From Agathobaculum sp. NTUH-O15-33 (GTDB lineage Bacteria; Bacillota; Clostridia; Oscillospirales; Butyricicoccaceae), in the NCBI RefSeq assembly GCF_033193315.1, contig NZ_CP136187.1, forward strand, positions 1,798,001-1,862,000: a stretch of 64,000 bases of DNA, in the 5' to 3' direction. Position 1 is the stretch's first letter. Every line of letters starts with the position of its first letter. The notes under the pieces are model-generated. The model had not been told where the DNA came from and ran no database searches. It saw only the letters and a program-made list of their open reading frames with translations. This document shows positions 9,301-16,789 of this stretch, piece after piece. Position numbers and translations under genes: made by a program.

Positions 9301-9494
9301 GCAAAATAAGTTCCCACAAATGAATAGAAAACTGTTGCAAAGCGAAGAATGCTACCAATTTTGTCATTCTGAGGAGCGAAGCGACGAAGAATCTCGTGCG
9401 AACACGCGGAATTTACGCTGGGAACGCGCGAGATTCTTCACTTCGTTCAGAATGACATTTGGTACTCTTCTATTTTGTAACAGTTTTTTTTACA
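9301..9494. repeat. Dispersed MITE-like repeat, copy 2
   Basis: This is the shorter copy of the repeat at 4328-4578, in the same orientation. Its ends AAAACTGTTGCAAA and, inverted, AAAACTGTTACAAA form imperfect terminal inverted repeats. The central GTCATTCTGAGGAGCGAAGC arm pairs with the CTTCGTTCAGAATGAC arm, so the whole element can fold back. It begins right after the rpe stop codon and probably also ends that transcript through its T-rich right end. Confidence 0.82.
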
Positions 9495-9507
9495 GCCCTT
9501 TTTTTGC

Positions 9508-9536
9508 TTGACAAGATAGCGCGTCTGCGGTATAGT
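9508..9536 (+). promoter_or_regulatory. Promoter of the ROK-HAD-methyltransferase operon
   Basis: TTGACA and TATAGT are separated by 17 bases. An AAAGT...ACTTT partial inverted repeat downstream (about 9550-9569) could be an operator for the ROK protein, but this is weak. Confidence 0.75.
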
Positions 9537-9588
9537 AAACATAGAAATTAAAGTACTATTAAAAACTTTGTAAATAAGAGGTGCTTGC

Positions 9589-10569
9589 ATGGCGGACGCC
9601 GGAAAACTAAAACAGGAAAACACCCGGCTGCTTCGCCGCGCGCTGCGCGGCGGCGAGCGTTTTGGAAAAAATGAATTGGCCCGTTTAACCGGACTGAGCT
9701 TTCCCACGGTCAGCCGCATTGTAGACGGACTGGTGCGGACAGGCGAGGTGCGGGAGCTTGGCGCGGGCACGTCCACAGGCGGCCGATGCGCCATGCAAGT
9801 GGCGCTTGACCCGGAATACCGGCTGTTTCTTTGTTTGCGGCTGGAAACCGATACGCTGCACTGGTTTGTCAGCGATTTGGACGGCAGACGGATCGAAGAG
9901 CAGGAAACCGCCTGCAAGGGAGATACCCTACAAGCGATCAGCACACTGCTAACGTGTGTGCGGGCGCGTTACCCGCGGCTTGGCGCCGCCGCTTTCGGCC
10001 TGTCCGGCACGCTGAAAAGCGGCACGGTCACCGAAACGTTTGGCCGGACCGAGCTGCGGGGCGTGAGCCTCGCAGCGTTTTTACAGGAAAAACTGGGCCT
10101 GCCCGCCGTGGTGCAGCGCGATATGCACGCGGTGGCGCTCGGCCACGTCGCGCGAAGCAAAAAGAAACCGCGCGCCGTGGCCTGTATTTATCTGGGGCCG
10201 ACCGGCATCGGCTCCAGCCTTGCGCTGGATGGCCGGGTTTGGAGCGGCGCGAACGAATTTGCGGGCGAGCTGCATTATCTGCCCATCAAAAACAATCTGG
10301 AATATGCCAAAACGCACTTTGCGGGCGTGGATATGGTGGCATACTATTTGCAAGTCATCCGCGCGTACGCGGCGCTGGTCAACCCGGACCGCGTCGTCCT
10401 TTACCGGGATGCGCTGCTGGAGGGGAAGCTGGAACGAATCCGCAGCGCCTGCGAAAAGACGCTGCCGCCGCAGGCCGTTCCGGAGCTGATTCTTTCCGGG
10501 GATTTTTACAGCGACTATGAACAGGGATTGTTCGAACTTGCCGCCGGACTGACCGAGGAGAAACTATGA
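9589..10569 (+). CDS. ROK-family transcriptional regulator/sugar-kinase-like protein
   Basis: 326 residues. An N-terminal winged helix (about 8-70, with NELARLTGLSFPTVSRIVDGLV as the recognition region) is followed by a ROK/ASKHA domain with CIYLGPTGIGSSLALDG as the glycine-rich phosphate loop and GANEFAGELHYLPI as the ROK signature region. The usual zinc-binding CxCGxxGC cluster of ROK proteins is not visible, so kinase activity is doubtful and a ligand-sensing repressor is likelier. It has its own promoter and overlaps the following HAD phosphatase gene by four bases (ATGA), which suggests that it controls phosphosugar metabolism. The ligand is unknown. Confidence 0.82.
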   Translation: MADAGKLKQENTRLLRRALRGGERFGKNELARLTGLSFPTVSRIVDGLVRTGEVRELGAGTSTGGRCAMQVALDPEYRLFLCLRLETDTLHWFVSDLDGRRIEEQETACKGDTLQAISTLLTCVRARYPRLGAAAFGLSGTLKSGTVTETFGRTELRGVSLAAFLQEKLGLPAVVQRDMHAVALGHVARSKKKPRAVACIYLGPTGIGSSLALDGRVWSGANEFAGELHYLPIKNNLEYAKTHFAGVDMVAYYLQVIRAYAALVNPDRVVLYRDALLEGKLERIRSACEKTLPPQAVPELILSGDFYSDYEQGLFELAAGLTEEKL

Positions 10570-11177
10570 AACGAATCTTTGCTTTTGATATTGACGGTAC
10601 GCTGATCGACACCGTGCAGGTGGACCAGTACGCCATCCAAACGGTGCTGCGCGAGCAGGGCAGGGAGTACACACTCGAGGAGCTGCGCTTCTCCTTTGGC
10701 ATGCCGGGGCGGGAAGCGCTGCGCATTTTGCAGGTGCCCGATATCGAGGGCACGATCGCGCGGTGGGAACAGCTGGCCTACGCGGAACTGGATAAGATCA
10801 GTCCGTATGAAGGCGTGATTGAAACCCTTTGCGCGCTGCGGGCGCGGGGCGCGAAGCTCGGCATCGTGACGGCGCGCACCCGCGCGCAATACGAAGCGGG
10901 CTTTCAGCCGCTCGGCCTTGAAAAATACTTTGATACAGTTGTCTGCGCGGACGAGGTCGCCCACCCTAAGCCCGCGCCGGACGAGCTGCACGAGTGCCTG
11001 CGCCGTTTGGGCGGCACGGCCGAAGAAGCCGTTTATATCGGGGACAGCCGGTATGATATGGCGTGCGCCAGATCGGCCGGCGTGACGGCGGGCCTTGCGC
11101 TCTGGGGCTGCGAGGAAGCGGACGCGTTGGATGCGGATCATAAGCTGAGCCATCCGTCCGAAATCTTAAAGCTGTGA
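10566..11177 (+). CDS. HAD-superfamily phosphatase (phosphoglycolate phosphatase/pyrophosphatase-like)
   Basis: 203 residues with the HAD motif I DIDGTLIDT near the N-terminus, a small alpha-helical cap, motif II in GIVTARTR, the KPAP lysine motif and motif IV in YIGDSRYDM. It most resembles PGP/PpaX/YrfG-type subfamily I phosphatases acting on small phosphate esters; the substrate is not predictable. Translation is coupled to the ROK gene through an ATGA overlap and is followed after four bases by a membrane methyltransferase gene. Confidence 0.85.
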   Translation: MKRIFAFDIDGTLIDTVQVDQYAIQTVLREQGREYTLEELRFSFGMPGREALRILQVPDIEGTIARWEQLAYAELDKISPYEGVIETLCALRARGAKLGIVTARTRAQYEAGFQPLGLEKYFDTVVCADEVAHPKPAPDELHECLRRLGGTAEEAVYIGDSRYDMACARSAGVTAGLALWGCEEADALDADHKLSHPSEILKL

Positions 11178-11181
11178 CCGC

Positions 11182-11700
11182 ATGGGCGTTTTTTTATTGC
11201 TGCCTTTTTTTCTGATACGGTTCGGGCTTTTATCCCGACTCAGTCAGGATGCGGTGAAGCGCGCCGCCTACTTTGCGCCGCTGCTGGAAACAGAAAGAGC
11301 GGCCTATTGGATTTACCCAATTTCCAATGCGGCGATCGTACTCTATCTACTTTTCCTTTCGGTCAAATGCATTCCAACGTGGATATTCGCCACAGGGCTG
11401 ACCATGTATGCGGTAGGTTTGCTGCTGCTTGCGGTGTCGGTTGTGAATTTTGCAGCTCCTGTGGAAAACGGGTTTCACAAAAACGGACTTTATAGGCTGT
11501 CCCGCAACCCCATGTACGTTGCGTATTTCGTGTTTTTCATCGGCTGCGCGCTGTTGACGCGATCGCTTCTTCTGTTTGTTTTGGTGCTTCTATTTCAAAT
11601 ATCGGCGCACTGGATCATTCAGTCGGAAGAACGCTGGTGCGTGCAGCAATACGGAAAAGCGTATCTACAGTACATGGCTAAAGTACGGCGGTATCTTTAA
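11182..11700 (+). CDS. Membrane methyltransferase of the isoprenylcysteine carboxyl methyltransferase-like family
   Basis: 172 residues with about four to five hydrophobic segments. The C-terminal half contains GLYRLSRNPMYVAYF followed by SEERWCVQQYGKAYLQYMAKVRRY, the SAM-binding RNPMY and E-E-x-YGxxYxxY hallmarks of the ICMT/PEMT superfamily. Bacterial members methylate lipids or unknown small substrates at the membrane, and no substrate can be given. It is the last gene of the ROK operon and ends just before the hairpin at 11727-11763. Confidence 0.78.
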   Translation: MGVFLLLPFFLIRFGLLSRLSQDAVKRAAYFAPLLETERAAYWIYPISNAAIVLYLLFLSVKCIPTWIFATGLTMYAVGLLLLAVSVVNFAAPVENGFHKNGLYRLSRNPMYVAYFVFFIGCALLTRSLLLFVLVLLFQISAHWIIQSEERWCVQQYGKAYLQYMAKVRRYL

Positions 11701-11726
11701 AAAAGCTAGAATAAGTTTGCAATAAA

Positions 11727-11763
11727 AATAATGCCTGCTGCTTATAGTGCAACAGGCATTATT
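11727..11763. repeat. Left 37-bp stem-loop direct repeat flanking mobile element copy 1
   Basis: The stem-loop pairs AATAATGCCTG with CAGGCATTATT around a loop containing TTATAGT. It matches 11976-12012 at 35 of 37 positions. An A-run precedes this copy, so it reads as a terminator tail for minus-strand transcription. Confidence 0.85.
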
Positions 11764-11975
11764 CAGTTTGTCAAAGCCCCCCCGCGCCGCAGCGCGCATA
11801 AAATAGATTTTACCGCATGCGGCAAAATCCATAAAAACCGGGAGCATGTATCTCGGTTTTTATACAAACCGACTTCAAGTGTGCCTGTAAGGCGCGCGCA
11901 GAAGCCGGAATTTTCGATCGAAATGGGGCTTTGTTTCGATCGACAGACTGTCAAAAATAGTTTTTTGACAGTCTG
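11764..11975 (+). mobile_element. 212-bp non-coding mobile element, copy 1, inserted at a terminator hairpin
   Basis: The element begins CAGTTTGTCAAAG and ends TTTTTTGACAGTCTG, giving inverted ends of the form CAGNNTGTCAAA. It aligns end to end with the reverse complement of 22427-22643. The most conserved stretch runs from AAAAACCGGGAGCATGTATC to the right end and contains three stem-loops: AAAAACCG/CGGTTTTT, TCGATCGAAA/TTTCGATCGA and CAGACTGTCAAAA/TTTTGACAGTCTG. It is bordered exactly by 37-bp direct repeats that are themselves a hairpin. It encodes no plausible protein, so a transposase would have to act in trans. The class is unknown; mobility is inferred from the two copies and their different flanking duplications. 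Confidence 0.75.
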
Positions 11976-12012
11976 AATAATGCCTATTGCTTATAGTGCA
12001 ACAGGCATTATT
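11976..12012. repeat. Right 37-bp stem-loop direct repeat flanking mobile element copy 1
   Basis: This is the second copy of the stem-loop at 11727-11763, with two substitutions near the loop. A T-rich tail follows, so it reads as a plus-strand terminator. Left and right copies together carry the two outer flanks expected of one original bidirectional terminator. Confidence 0.85.
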
Positions 12013-12026
12013 TGTTTATCCGTCAT

Positions 12027-12342
12027 TTAGTTTTCAAATTTTACCGCTGTGCCATAGGCCATCACTTCGGCCGCGCCGGGCGCGATCTCGGAGGAAAGGT
12101 AACGCACGCCGACGATCGCGTCCGCACACATGCGTTCGGCCTGCGCGGTCATTCGTTCGGTGGCGATGTCGCGGGATTCGTTCATCAGCTCGGTATAGGA
12201 TTCCATCTCGCCGCCGACTAGATTTTTTCAGGCCCGACATGAAATCATGTCCAAAGTTTTTGCACTGTACGGTGCTGCCGCGTACTAACCCTAAAATCGT
12301 GAATTTCGTACCCGGCAGGGTCTCGGTGGTGGTGAGCAGCAT
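12027..12342 (-). CDS. YbjQ/UPF0145 family protein, frameshifted
   Basis: Corrected length is about 104 residues. The first part, LLTTTETLPGTKFTILGLVRG followed by STVQCKNFGHDFMSGLK, is diagnostic of the YbjQ (heavy-metal-binding domain-like, UPF0145) family. The frame is lost at an A6 run (plus-strand TTTTTT near 12225-12230). Removing one base restores NLVGGEMESYTELMNESRDIA and a natural end, AVKFEN, with stop at 12027-12029. Function is unknown; members form pentameric small-domain assemblies. Of two adjacent ATG codons, 12342 is better spaced from GAAGG. The indel is probably a sequencing error. Confidence 0.82.
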
Positions 12343-12360
12343 CATAAAACCTTCTTTCTT

Positions 12361-13680
12361 TTATTCGTCTTTCGCTAAATGCATGCCGTCGTAGCGGGTT
12401 ACGTGGTAGGTGTAGGGCATCGCGTCGGTCTCAAAGCCGATCTCGCGCAGCACGGCGCGCACATTTTCAACAAGCTTATAATTGAAATCCCGCTGAGAGA
12501 GCGAGACCTTCAGCACATCCTTGTACGAGCTGACCAGCACGCCGAAGGGCTGGAAGGCGCATGGCAGAATGGCGGAATAATCGTCGATTAGCGCTTCCAT
12601 CTCGGGCGGCACCTTAAAAGCGCCGATGTTGGTAAGGATAAAGCTGTCGCGGCGTATGTAATCGCGCGCCTGCTGGCGCATCATTTGCTCTTTTTCATCG
12701 ATCGGCATGTCGCTCTTGTGCGAGCTCGCCACACGGTTCGCGTTTTTCAGCGCCCAGTAAACGGCGTGCGGTAAATGGCGCTGCGTATCAAAATACGCCT
12801 TGCAGGCCTGACACGCTTCCAGAAACGGCAGGCTAAAATAATCGTAGAAAAAGGGCAGATCGAGCAGGGATACAAAGAAACGCGTCGTCGTTGTTTTCAC
12901 ATAGGCGCGCAGGTCCATCGGGATCTCGGCGATGATGGGCTCCTTGCGGTCAGTGCCTTCGTAATAGGTGCGGTACATGCCCATAGAAAGCGCGGTCATC
13001 AAAAAGGTCATGGGCGTAACGCCGTTTTCCTTGGTGTAGTGCAATACTTTCGGCAGGGAAAGCGTCAGCTCGGTGGTCAGCTCGTCCTCGTCGCTCGACG
13101 AGTCGTACTCGGGCATATGGAAGGCGGGCACGTCTTCGTGATGCTCGGCGTCCGATTGGGGCATGCCGCGCAGGCGCAGATAGCCGTCCTCGCAATCGCT
13201 GGGGGTAAACGCGGTCTCCTTGGTGCGGATCGAGCCGTCGTTTACCACGTCATGCCCCATGCCGCGCAGATAATAAAACAGAATGGTGCGGATAAAAGCG
13301 TCGAACCCGCGCCCGTCCGATGTACAGTGCTGGTATTCCAGATAGATCGTGCTTTCCTTGTAGCCGCAAAGGAACAAATAACCGTTCGTATCGTCTGAAC
13401 CAATGTAGTAGGGCGAAATATCCTCCATGGGCAGCACGACCGGCGGCTTGGTCAGCAGGCGGTAGGCGTATTTCGTGTCGCCGCGCGTCAAGCCCAGCGC
13501 AAACTGCGGGTAGCGCTCGAGCGCCTGTCGCACAGCGGCCAGCAGCACACGCGGGTCGACCGGTTCGGTCATGCGGATGATATGGCGCGGCGCGGTGGTC
13601 AGATCCTTGTGGGTGGCGTACATGAAGATACAGCCATAGCTGTCCACATGAAGCAAATCGTCGAGATAAGCATCGTACAT
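12361..13680 (-). CDS. Condensation-like/alcohol-acetyltransferase-like acyltransferase
   Basis: 439 residues, soluble. The motif QHCTSDGRGFDAF (about residues 117-129) is the HxxxDG active-site signature of CoA-dependent acyltransferases, wax-ester synthases and NRPS condensation domains, and the chain is the length of one complete two-lobed domain. No NRPS carrier or adenylation domain is nearby, so this is a stand-alone enzyme that probably acylates a small alcohol, amine or lipid. GGAGGTG lies eight bases before the ATG. The lipase upstream on the same strand suggests lipid-related work, but a terminator separates the two. Product and substrates are unknown. Confidence 0.65.
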   Translation of the reverse strand: MYDAYLDDLLHVDSYGCIFMYATHKDLTTAPRHIIRMTEPVDPRVLLAAVRQALERYPQFALGLTRGDTKYAYRLLTKPPVVLPMEDISPYYIGSDDTNGYLFLCGYKESTIYLEYQHCTSDGRGFDAFIRTILFYYLRGMGHDVVNDGSIRTKETAFTPSDCEDGYLRLRGMPQSDAEHHEDVPAFHMPEYDSSSDEDELTTELTLSLPKVLHYTKENGVTPMTFLMTALSMGMYRTYYEGTDRKEPIIAEIPMDLRAYVKTTTTRFFVSLLDLPFFYDYFSLPFLEACQACKAYFDTQRHLPHAVYWALKNANRVASSHKSDMPIDEKEQMMRQQARDYIRRDSFILTNIGAFKVPPEMEALIDDYSAILPCAFQPFGVLVSSYKDVLKVSLSQRDFNYKLVENVRAVLREIGFETDAMPYTYHVTRYDGMHLAKDE

Positions 13681-13814
13681 TGCAAAGCACCTCCAGCGGA
13701 TGTTTTTTTAAATCCTCTTGTCTCCTTTTATATTATAAATCGTTTTGCGCGCGAAAAACAGAGAGCGGTTGTACAGATTTGCAGAAATTGGGACGGTAAC
13801 TTTGGAAGAAATTA

Positions 13815-13848
13815 CAAAGGAAAAGCGCCGCTTGGGGAAAGCGGCGCG
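13815..13848 (-). terminator. Terminator of the lipase gene
   Basis: On the minus strand, GCGCCGCT and AGCGGCGC form an 8-bp stem followed by TTTTCC. It lies just past the stop of the alpha/beta-hydrolase gene. Confidence 0.75.
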
Positions 13849-13857
13849 GAAATAGGG

Positions 13858-14823
13858 TCAGTTTGCAGCTTCTTCGGGTGCGGTCTCACCGGCAAGCCGG
13901 TTTTCCAGCCAGCGTGAGATATCGCCATATACATCAAGCCGGTTCAGCTCGTTTAAAATTTCGTGGCGGGCGTCCTTGTAAAAGATCACATCGATACCCC
14001 GCACGCCGGCGCCGCGATACAGGCCGACGACACGGCGCACGCCGTCCCCGTATTTGCCGACCGGGTCGCCGTCGCCTGCGAGGAAAAGCAGCGGCAGCGA
14101 GCGGGGCGTGGCGCGGAACGTATGCGCGGCGTTCGCTTTAAAGCACAGCGTGTATAAATCGCGGAAACCGGTCGCGGTAAAGACAAAATTGCATTTGGCA
14201 TCGGATTCGTATAGGGCGACGACGTCCTCATCTCTGGAAAGCCAGTCAAAAACGCTGTGCGCGTCCTTGATGCGGCGGTTATAGCCCTTGTAGGTCAGGC
14301 CTGAGAGAAAGCCGCTTCGGTAGGTCATGCCGCGCGAGCGGGCGATGGAATCGGCCAGATGGGCGCAGGTGGCCGCCGCGGGGTTGGGACCGATGGTGCC
14401 GGATAGGATACAGCCGGAAAGCCGCTCTCCGTATTCGGTCAGGTACAGGCGGGCGATCAGCGAGCCCATTGAATGCCCCAAAAGAAAATAGGGCAGGTCG
14501 GGGTAGCGGCCCTGCATCAGGTCGGTCAACTGCTGCACATCGCGTACAAGATACCGCCAGCCGTCCTTTGTGGCAAAAAAGCCGAGTTCGCCCGGGCGGG
14601 AGACTGATGCGCCGTGTCCGATATGGTCATTCCCGCAAACGATAAAGCCGAGGCTGCAAAGATACTTTGCAAAGGCGGTATAACGAGAAAAATACTCACA
14701 CATGCCGTGTGAGATTTGGACGATCCCGTTCACCGTGACGCCTTCGGGTACAAGGATGTAATAGGTGACGTTGGACACACCGTTGGCGCTGCGGAAAATA
14801 TTTTGGGTACACTTGATATTCAT
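13858..14823 (-). CDS. Alpha/beta-hydrolase, monoglyceride-lipase type (serine aminopeptidase S33 family)
   Basis: About 321 residues. It has an oxyanion-region QISHGMCEYFSRY, the nucleophile elbow GHSMGS, an acidic residue in LAGDGDPVGKYGDGV and a catalytic histidine in KDARHEILNE, with the order and spacing of monoacylglycerol lipases. The length matches PF12146 members. No signal peptide is visible, so it is probably cytoplasmic. Start 14823 (ATG, MNIKCTQNIF) is preferred over GTG 14832 because of a GGAAG site. It likely hydrolyses monoglycerides or related esters; specificity is not known. Confidence 0.83.
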   Translation of the reverse strand: MNIKCTQNIFRSANGVSNVTYYILVPEGVTVNGIVQISHGMCEYFSRYTAFAKYLCSLGFIVCGNDHIGHGASVSRPGELGFFATKDGWRYLVRDVQQLTDLMQGRYPDLPYFLLGHSMGSLIARLYLTEYGERLSGCILSGTIGPNPAAATCAHLADSIARSRGMTYRSGFLSGLTYKGYNRRIKDAHSVFDWLSRDEDVVALYESDAKCNFVFTATGFRDLYTLCFKANAAHTFRATPRSLPLLFLAGDGDPVGKYGDGVRRVVGLYRGAGVRGIDVIFYKDARHEILNELNRLDVYGDISRWLENRLAGETAPEEAAN

Positions 14824-14949
14824 AAAATACACTTCCGATCCGACGGGTGATAATTTGCTGGCAATATCATATCACATTTTCGGCCGTTTGTGCTGTAAAA
14901 TGTACAAAGTTAACAAAGCGTTCAAAACTGTACCAAGCTGGACACAGGC

Positions 14950-14978
14950 TTGCCGGGTGACGGAAAGCGTGCTATAAT
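14950..14978 (+). promoter_or_regulatory. Promoter of the tautomerase gene
   Basis: TTGCCG and TATAAT are separated by 17 bases, with the -10 about 32 bases before the start codon and an AGGAAAGAGG ribosome site between them. Confidence 0.7.
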
Positions 14979-15010
14979 GAAAGAAATATAAGGAAAGAGG
15001 CGCTTAAATT

Positions 15011-15352
15011 ATGCCGTATATTGCAATTCGCACCTCCTGCGCGCTGTCGCAGGAGCAAAAGGATGAACTGAAATCGGGCCTTGGCGAGCGTATCGCGCTC
15101 ATTCCCGGCAAGGACGAAAGCCGGCTGATGGTGGACATCGCGGACGGGCACGCCATGTATTTGGCGGGCGTGCAGCGGGAACTGGCCTATGTGGATGTAA
15201 AGTGCTACCGCGCCGCGGAATTTGAAAGCAAAAAGAGATTCACCGAAGCGGTGTTCCAGCTGCTGGAGCAGACCGTGGGCTTGCCGAAGGACGCGGTATA
15301 CCTTACCTACAGCGAATTTGAAAACTGGGGCACGCTGGGCTCGATGAAGTAA
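15011..15352 (+). CDS. MIF/phenylpyruvate-tautomerase-like protein
   Basis: 113 residues beginning MPYIAI, so the amino-terminal proline (Pro1 after Met removal) that is the catalytic base of the tautomerase superfamily is present. Length and the internal block VDIADGHAMYLAG fit the MIF-like group. It may keto-enol tautomerise phenylpyruvate or a related keto acid; the physiological substrate in bacteria is generally unclear. It is followed after 42 bases by a small membrane-protein gene. Confidence 0.72.
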   Translation: MPYIAIRTSCALSQEQKDELKSGLGERIALIPGKDESRLMVDIADGHAMYLAGVQRELAYVDVKCYRAAEFESKKRFTEAVFQLLEQTVGLPKDAVYLTYSEFENWGTLGSMK

Positions 15353-15394
15353 ACAGCGTTTATCACACACTAAGGACAGCGGGGAGGGATTTCT

Positions 15395-15931
15395 GTGAAG
15401 GATTCAGTCAGCCGCGCTTTGTGGGGCGCCGCCGGTTTGTTTCTGGTTGTAACAGGCGTTTATTTTATCATCCATCCGGACGCCACGCTGGTCTCCATCG
15501 CGTTTATGATGGGGCTGGCGCTGCTGGTATCCGGCGGCGCGAATTTGATCGTTTATGTAACGCGCCGCCGCGCGTATCTTGCATCCGGCTGGTTTTTGGC
15601 GGATGGATTGGTCGATGTTTTGATCGGTCTGGCGTTTCTATGTAACCGCTGGATCGCGACTTCGCTATTGCCGTTTATCTTTGCGGTCTGGGCGGTGATC
15701 TCAGGGCTTACCAAGCTGGTCAACGCCTCCATTCTCCGAAGGTTCGGCTCCATGGCATGGGGCTGGTCGTTGGTGATCGGTATTATTTTGGCGGCGCTCG
15801 GCGTCGCTACCTTTATCAAGCCGCTCGTCGCGGCGGTCGCGATCGCCGTGCTCGTAGCGGTTGTCCTGATCGCGCAGGGGCTGCTCGCGATCATGCGCTG
15901 CCTCTTCATCAGCGATATGTACAAAAAGTAA
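15395..15931 (+). CDS. DUF308/HdeD-like membrane protein
   Basis: 178 residues in about six hydrophobic helices arranged as two similar three-helix halves, with ALLVSGGANLI and GLTKLVNA at comparable places, as in the HdeD/DUF308 family. Family members are linked to acid or envelope stress, but the mechanism is unknown. The start is GTG with a GGGGAGGG site upstream. A strong bidirectional terminator follows. Confidence 0.75.
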   Translation: MKDSVSRALWGAAGLFLVVTGVYFIIHPDATLVSIAFMMGLALLVSGGANLIVYVTRRRAYLASGWFLADGLVDVLIGLAFLCNRWIATSLLPFIFAVWAVISGLTKLVNASILRRFGSMAWGWSLVIGIILAALGVATFIKPLVAAVAIAVLVAVVLIAQGLLAIMRCLFISDMYKK

Positions 15932-15933
15932 CG

Positions 15934-15969
15934 AAAACCGCCGCGGGGACAATCCTCGCGGCGGTTTTT
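15934..15969. terminator. Bidirectional terminator
   Basis: AAAACCGCCGCG pairs with CGCGGCGGTTTT around a short loop, with A and T runs on both sides. It separates DUF308 from the convergent ung gene. Confidence 0.9.
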
Positions 15970-15970
15970 G

Positions 15971-16645
15971 TTACGGCGTATTGAGATTCCAATCGATCGG
16001 TTCCATGCCGTTTTGTTCTAGAAACGCATTGCATTTGGAAAAATGCTTGCACCCGAAAAAACCGTTGAACGCAGAGAGGGGAGAGGGGTGCGCGCACTCC
16101 AGAATTAGATGCTGCGGCGCGGTGATGAGCGGCTTTTTGGAACGGGCGCCCGCGCCCCATAGCAGAAAGACCACCGGCTTTTCGCGTTCGTTCAGCCGCT
16201 GAATCACATGATCGGTAAAGGTGGTCCAGCCCAAATTTTTGTGGCTGTTGGCAAAGCCCTGCCGCACGGTAAGCACGGTGTTTAAAAGCAATACGCCTTG
16301 TTTGGCCCATTTGGTCAGCGTGCCGTTCGGCGGCGCGTCAAAACCCAGATCGTCGTGCAGTTCCTTAAAAATGTTTTGCAGGCTCGGCGGCGGCTGTACG
16401 CCTTCTTTTACCGAAAAGCACAGCCCATGCGCCTGACCCGGTCCGTGATAGGGATCCTGTCCGAGCAGCACGGCCTTCACATCCGAAAAAGAGGTATAGC
16501 GCAGCGCGTTGAAAATATCGCTCATAGGCGGGAAAATCGTCTGTTCCGCATATTCCTTCTTCAAGAAATAGCGTATTTTCTTATAATACTCCTGCTCGAA
16601 TTCGTCCGCGAGCAGGTCGTCCCATTCGTTTCCGATATGCACCAT
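15971..16645 (-). CDS. ung: Uracil-DNA glycosylase, family 1
   Basis: 224 residues. It carries the family-1 active-site block [18 protein letters not shown] with the catalytic Asp, the uracil-binding LLLNTVLTV block and the DNA-intercalating HPSPLSA loop. It removes uracil from DNA in base-excision repair. An upstream ATG at 16675 is in frame, but a TATAAT -10 overlaps it and no ribosome site precedes it. ATG 16645 has GGGGTGA eight bases upstream and gives the usual MxxIGNxW N-terminus. Confidence 0.95.
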   Translation of the reverse strand: MVHIGNEWDDLLADEFEQEYYKKIRYFLKKEYAEQTIFPPMSDIFNALRYTSFSDVKAVLLGQDPYHGPGQAHGLCFSVKEGVQPPPSLQNIFKELHDDLGFDAPPNGTLTKWAKQGVLLLNTVLTVRQGFANSHKNLGWTTFTDHVIQRLNEREKPVVFLLWGAGARSKKPLITAPQHLILECAHPSPLSAFNGFFGCKHFSKCNAFLEQNGMEPIDWNLNTP

Positions 16646-16702
16646 TTCATGTTCACCCCAAGTGTTTTTTGCCATTATAGCACAGGCGCGCGAAAAAAGC
16701 TA

Positions 16703-16731
16703 TTGACAAGACGGGAGGAAGCGGGTATATT
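16703..16731 (+). promoter_or_regulatory. Promoter of the GntR-ABC operon
   Basis: TTGACA and TATATT are separated by 17 bases, 59 bases before the regulator's GTG start. The operator at 16737-16757 lies just downstream of the -10, placed to block initiation. Confidence 0.8.
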
Positions 16732-16736
16732 TGAAG

Positions 16737-16757
16737 TGTACTAACACAAATAGTACA
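16737..16757 (+). promoter_or_regulatory. Probable GntR (YtrA-type) operator
   Basis: A perfect 7-bp inverted repeat, TGTACTA-N7-TAGTACA, lies at the transcription start region. YtrA-family regulators usually repress their own operon through such palindromes, so autoregulation of the ABC transporter operon is likely. Confidence 0.7.
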
Positions 16758-16789
16758 GATGATACAGTGAGAAGAAAGGAGGCGCGCTC

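Noticed and set aside
11731..11976. An 81-residue frame inside mobile element copy 1, with KNREHVSRFL shared with copy 2
   Set aside because: The two copies go out of frame with each other right after the shared stretch, so the similarity is at DNA level and the element is non-coding.
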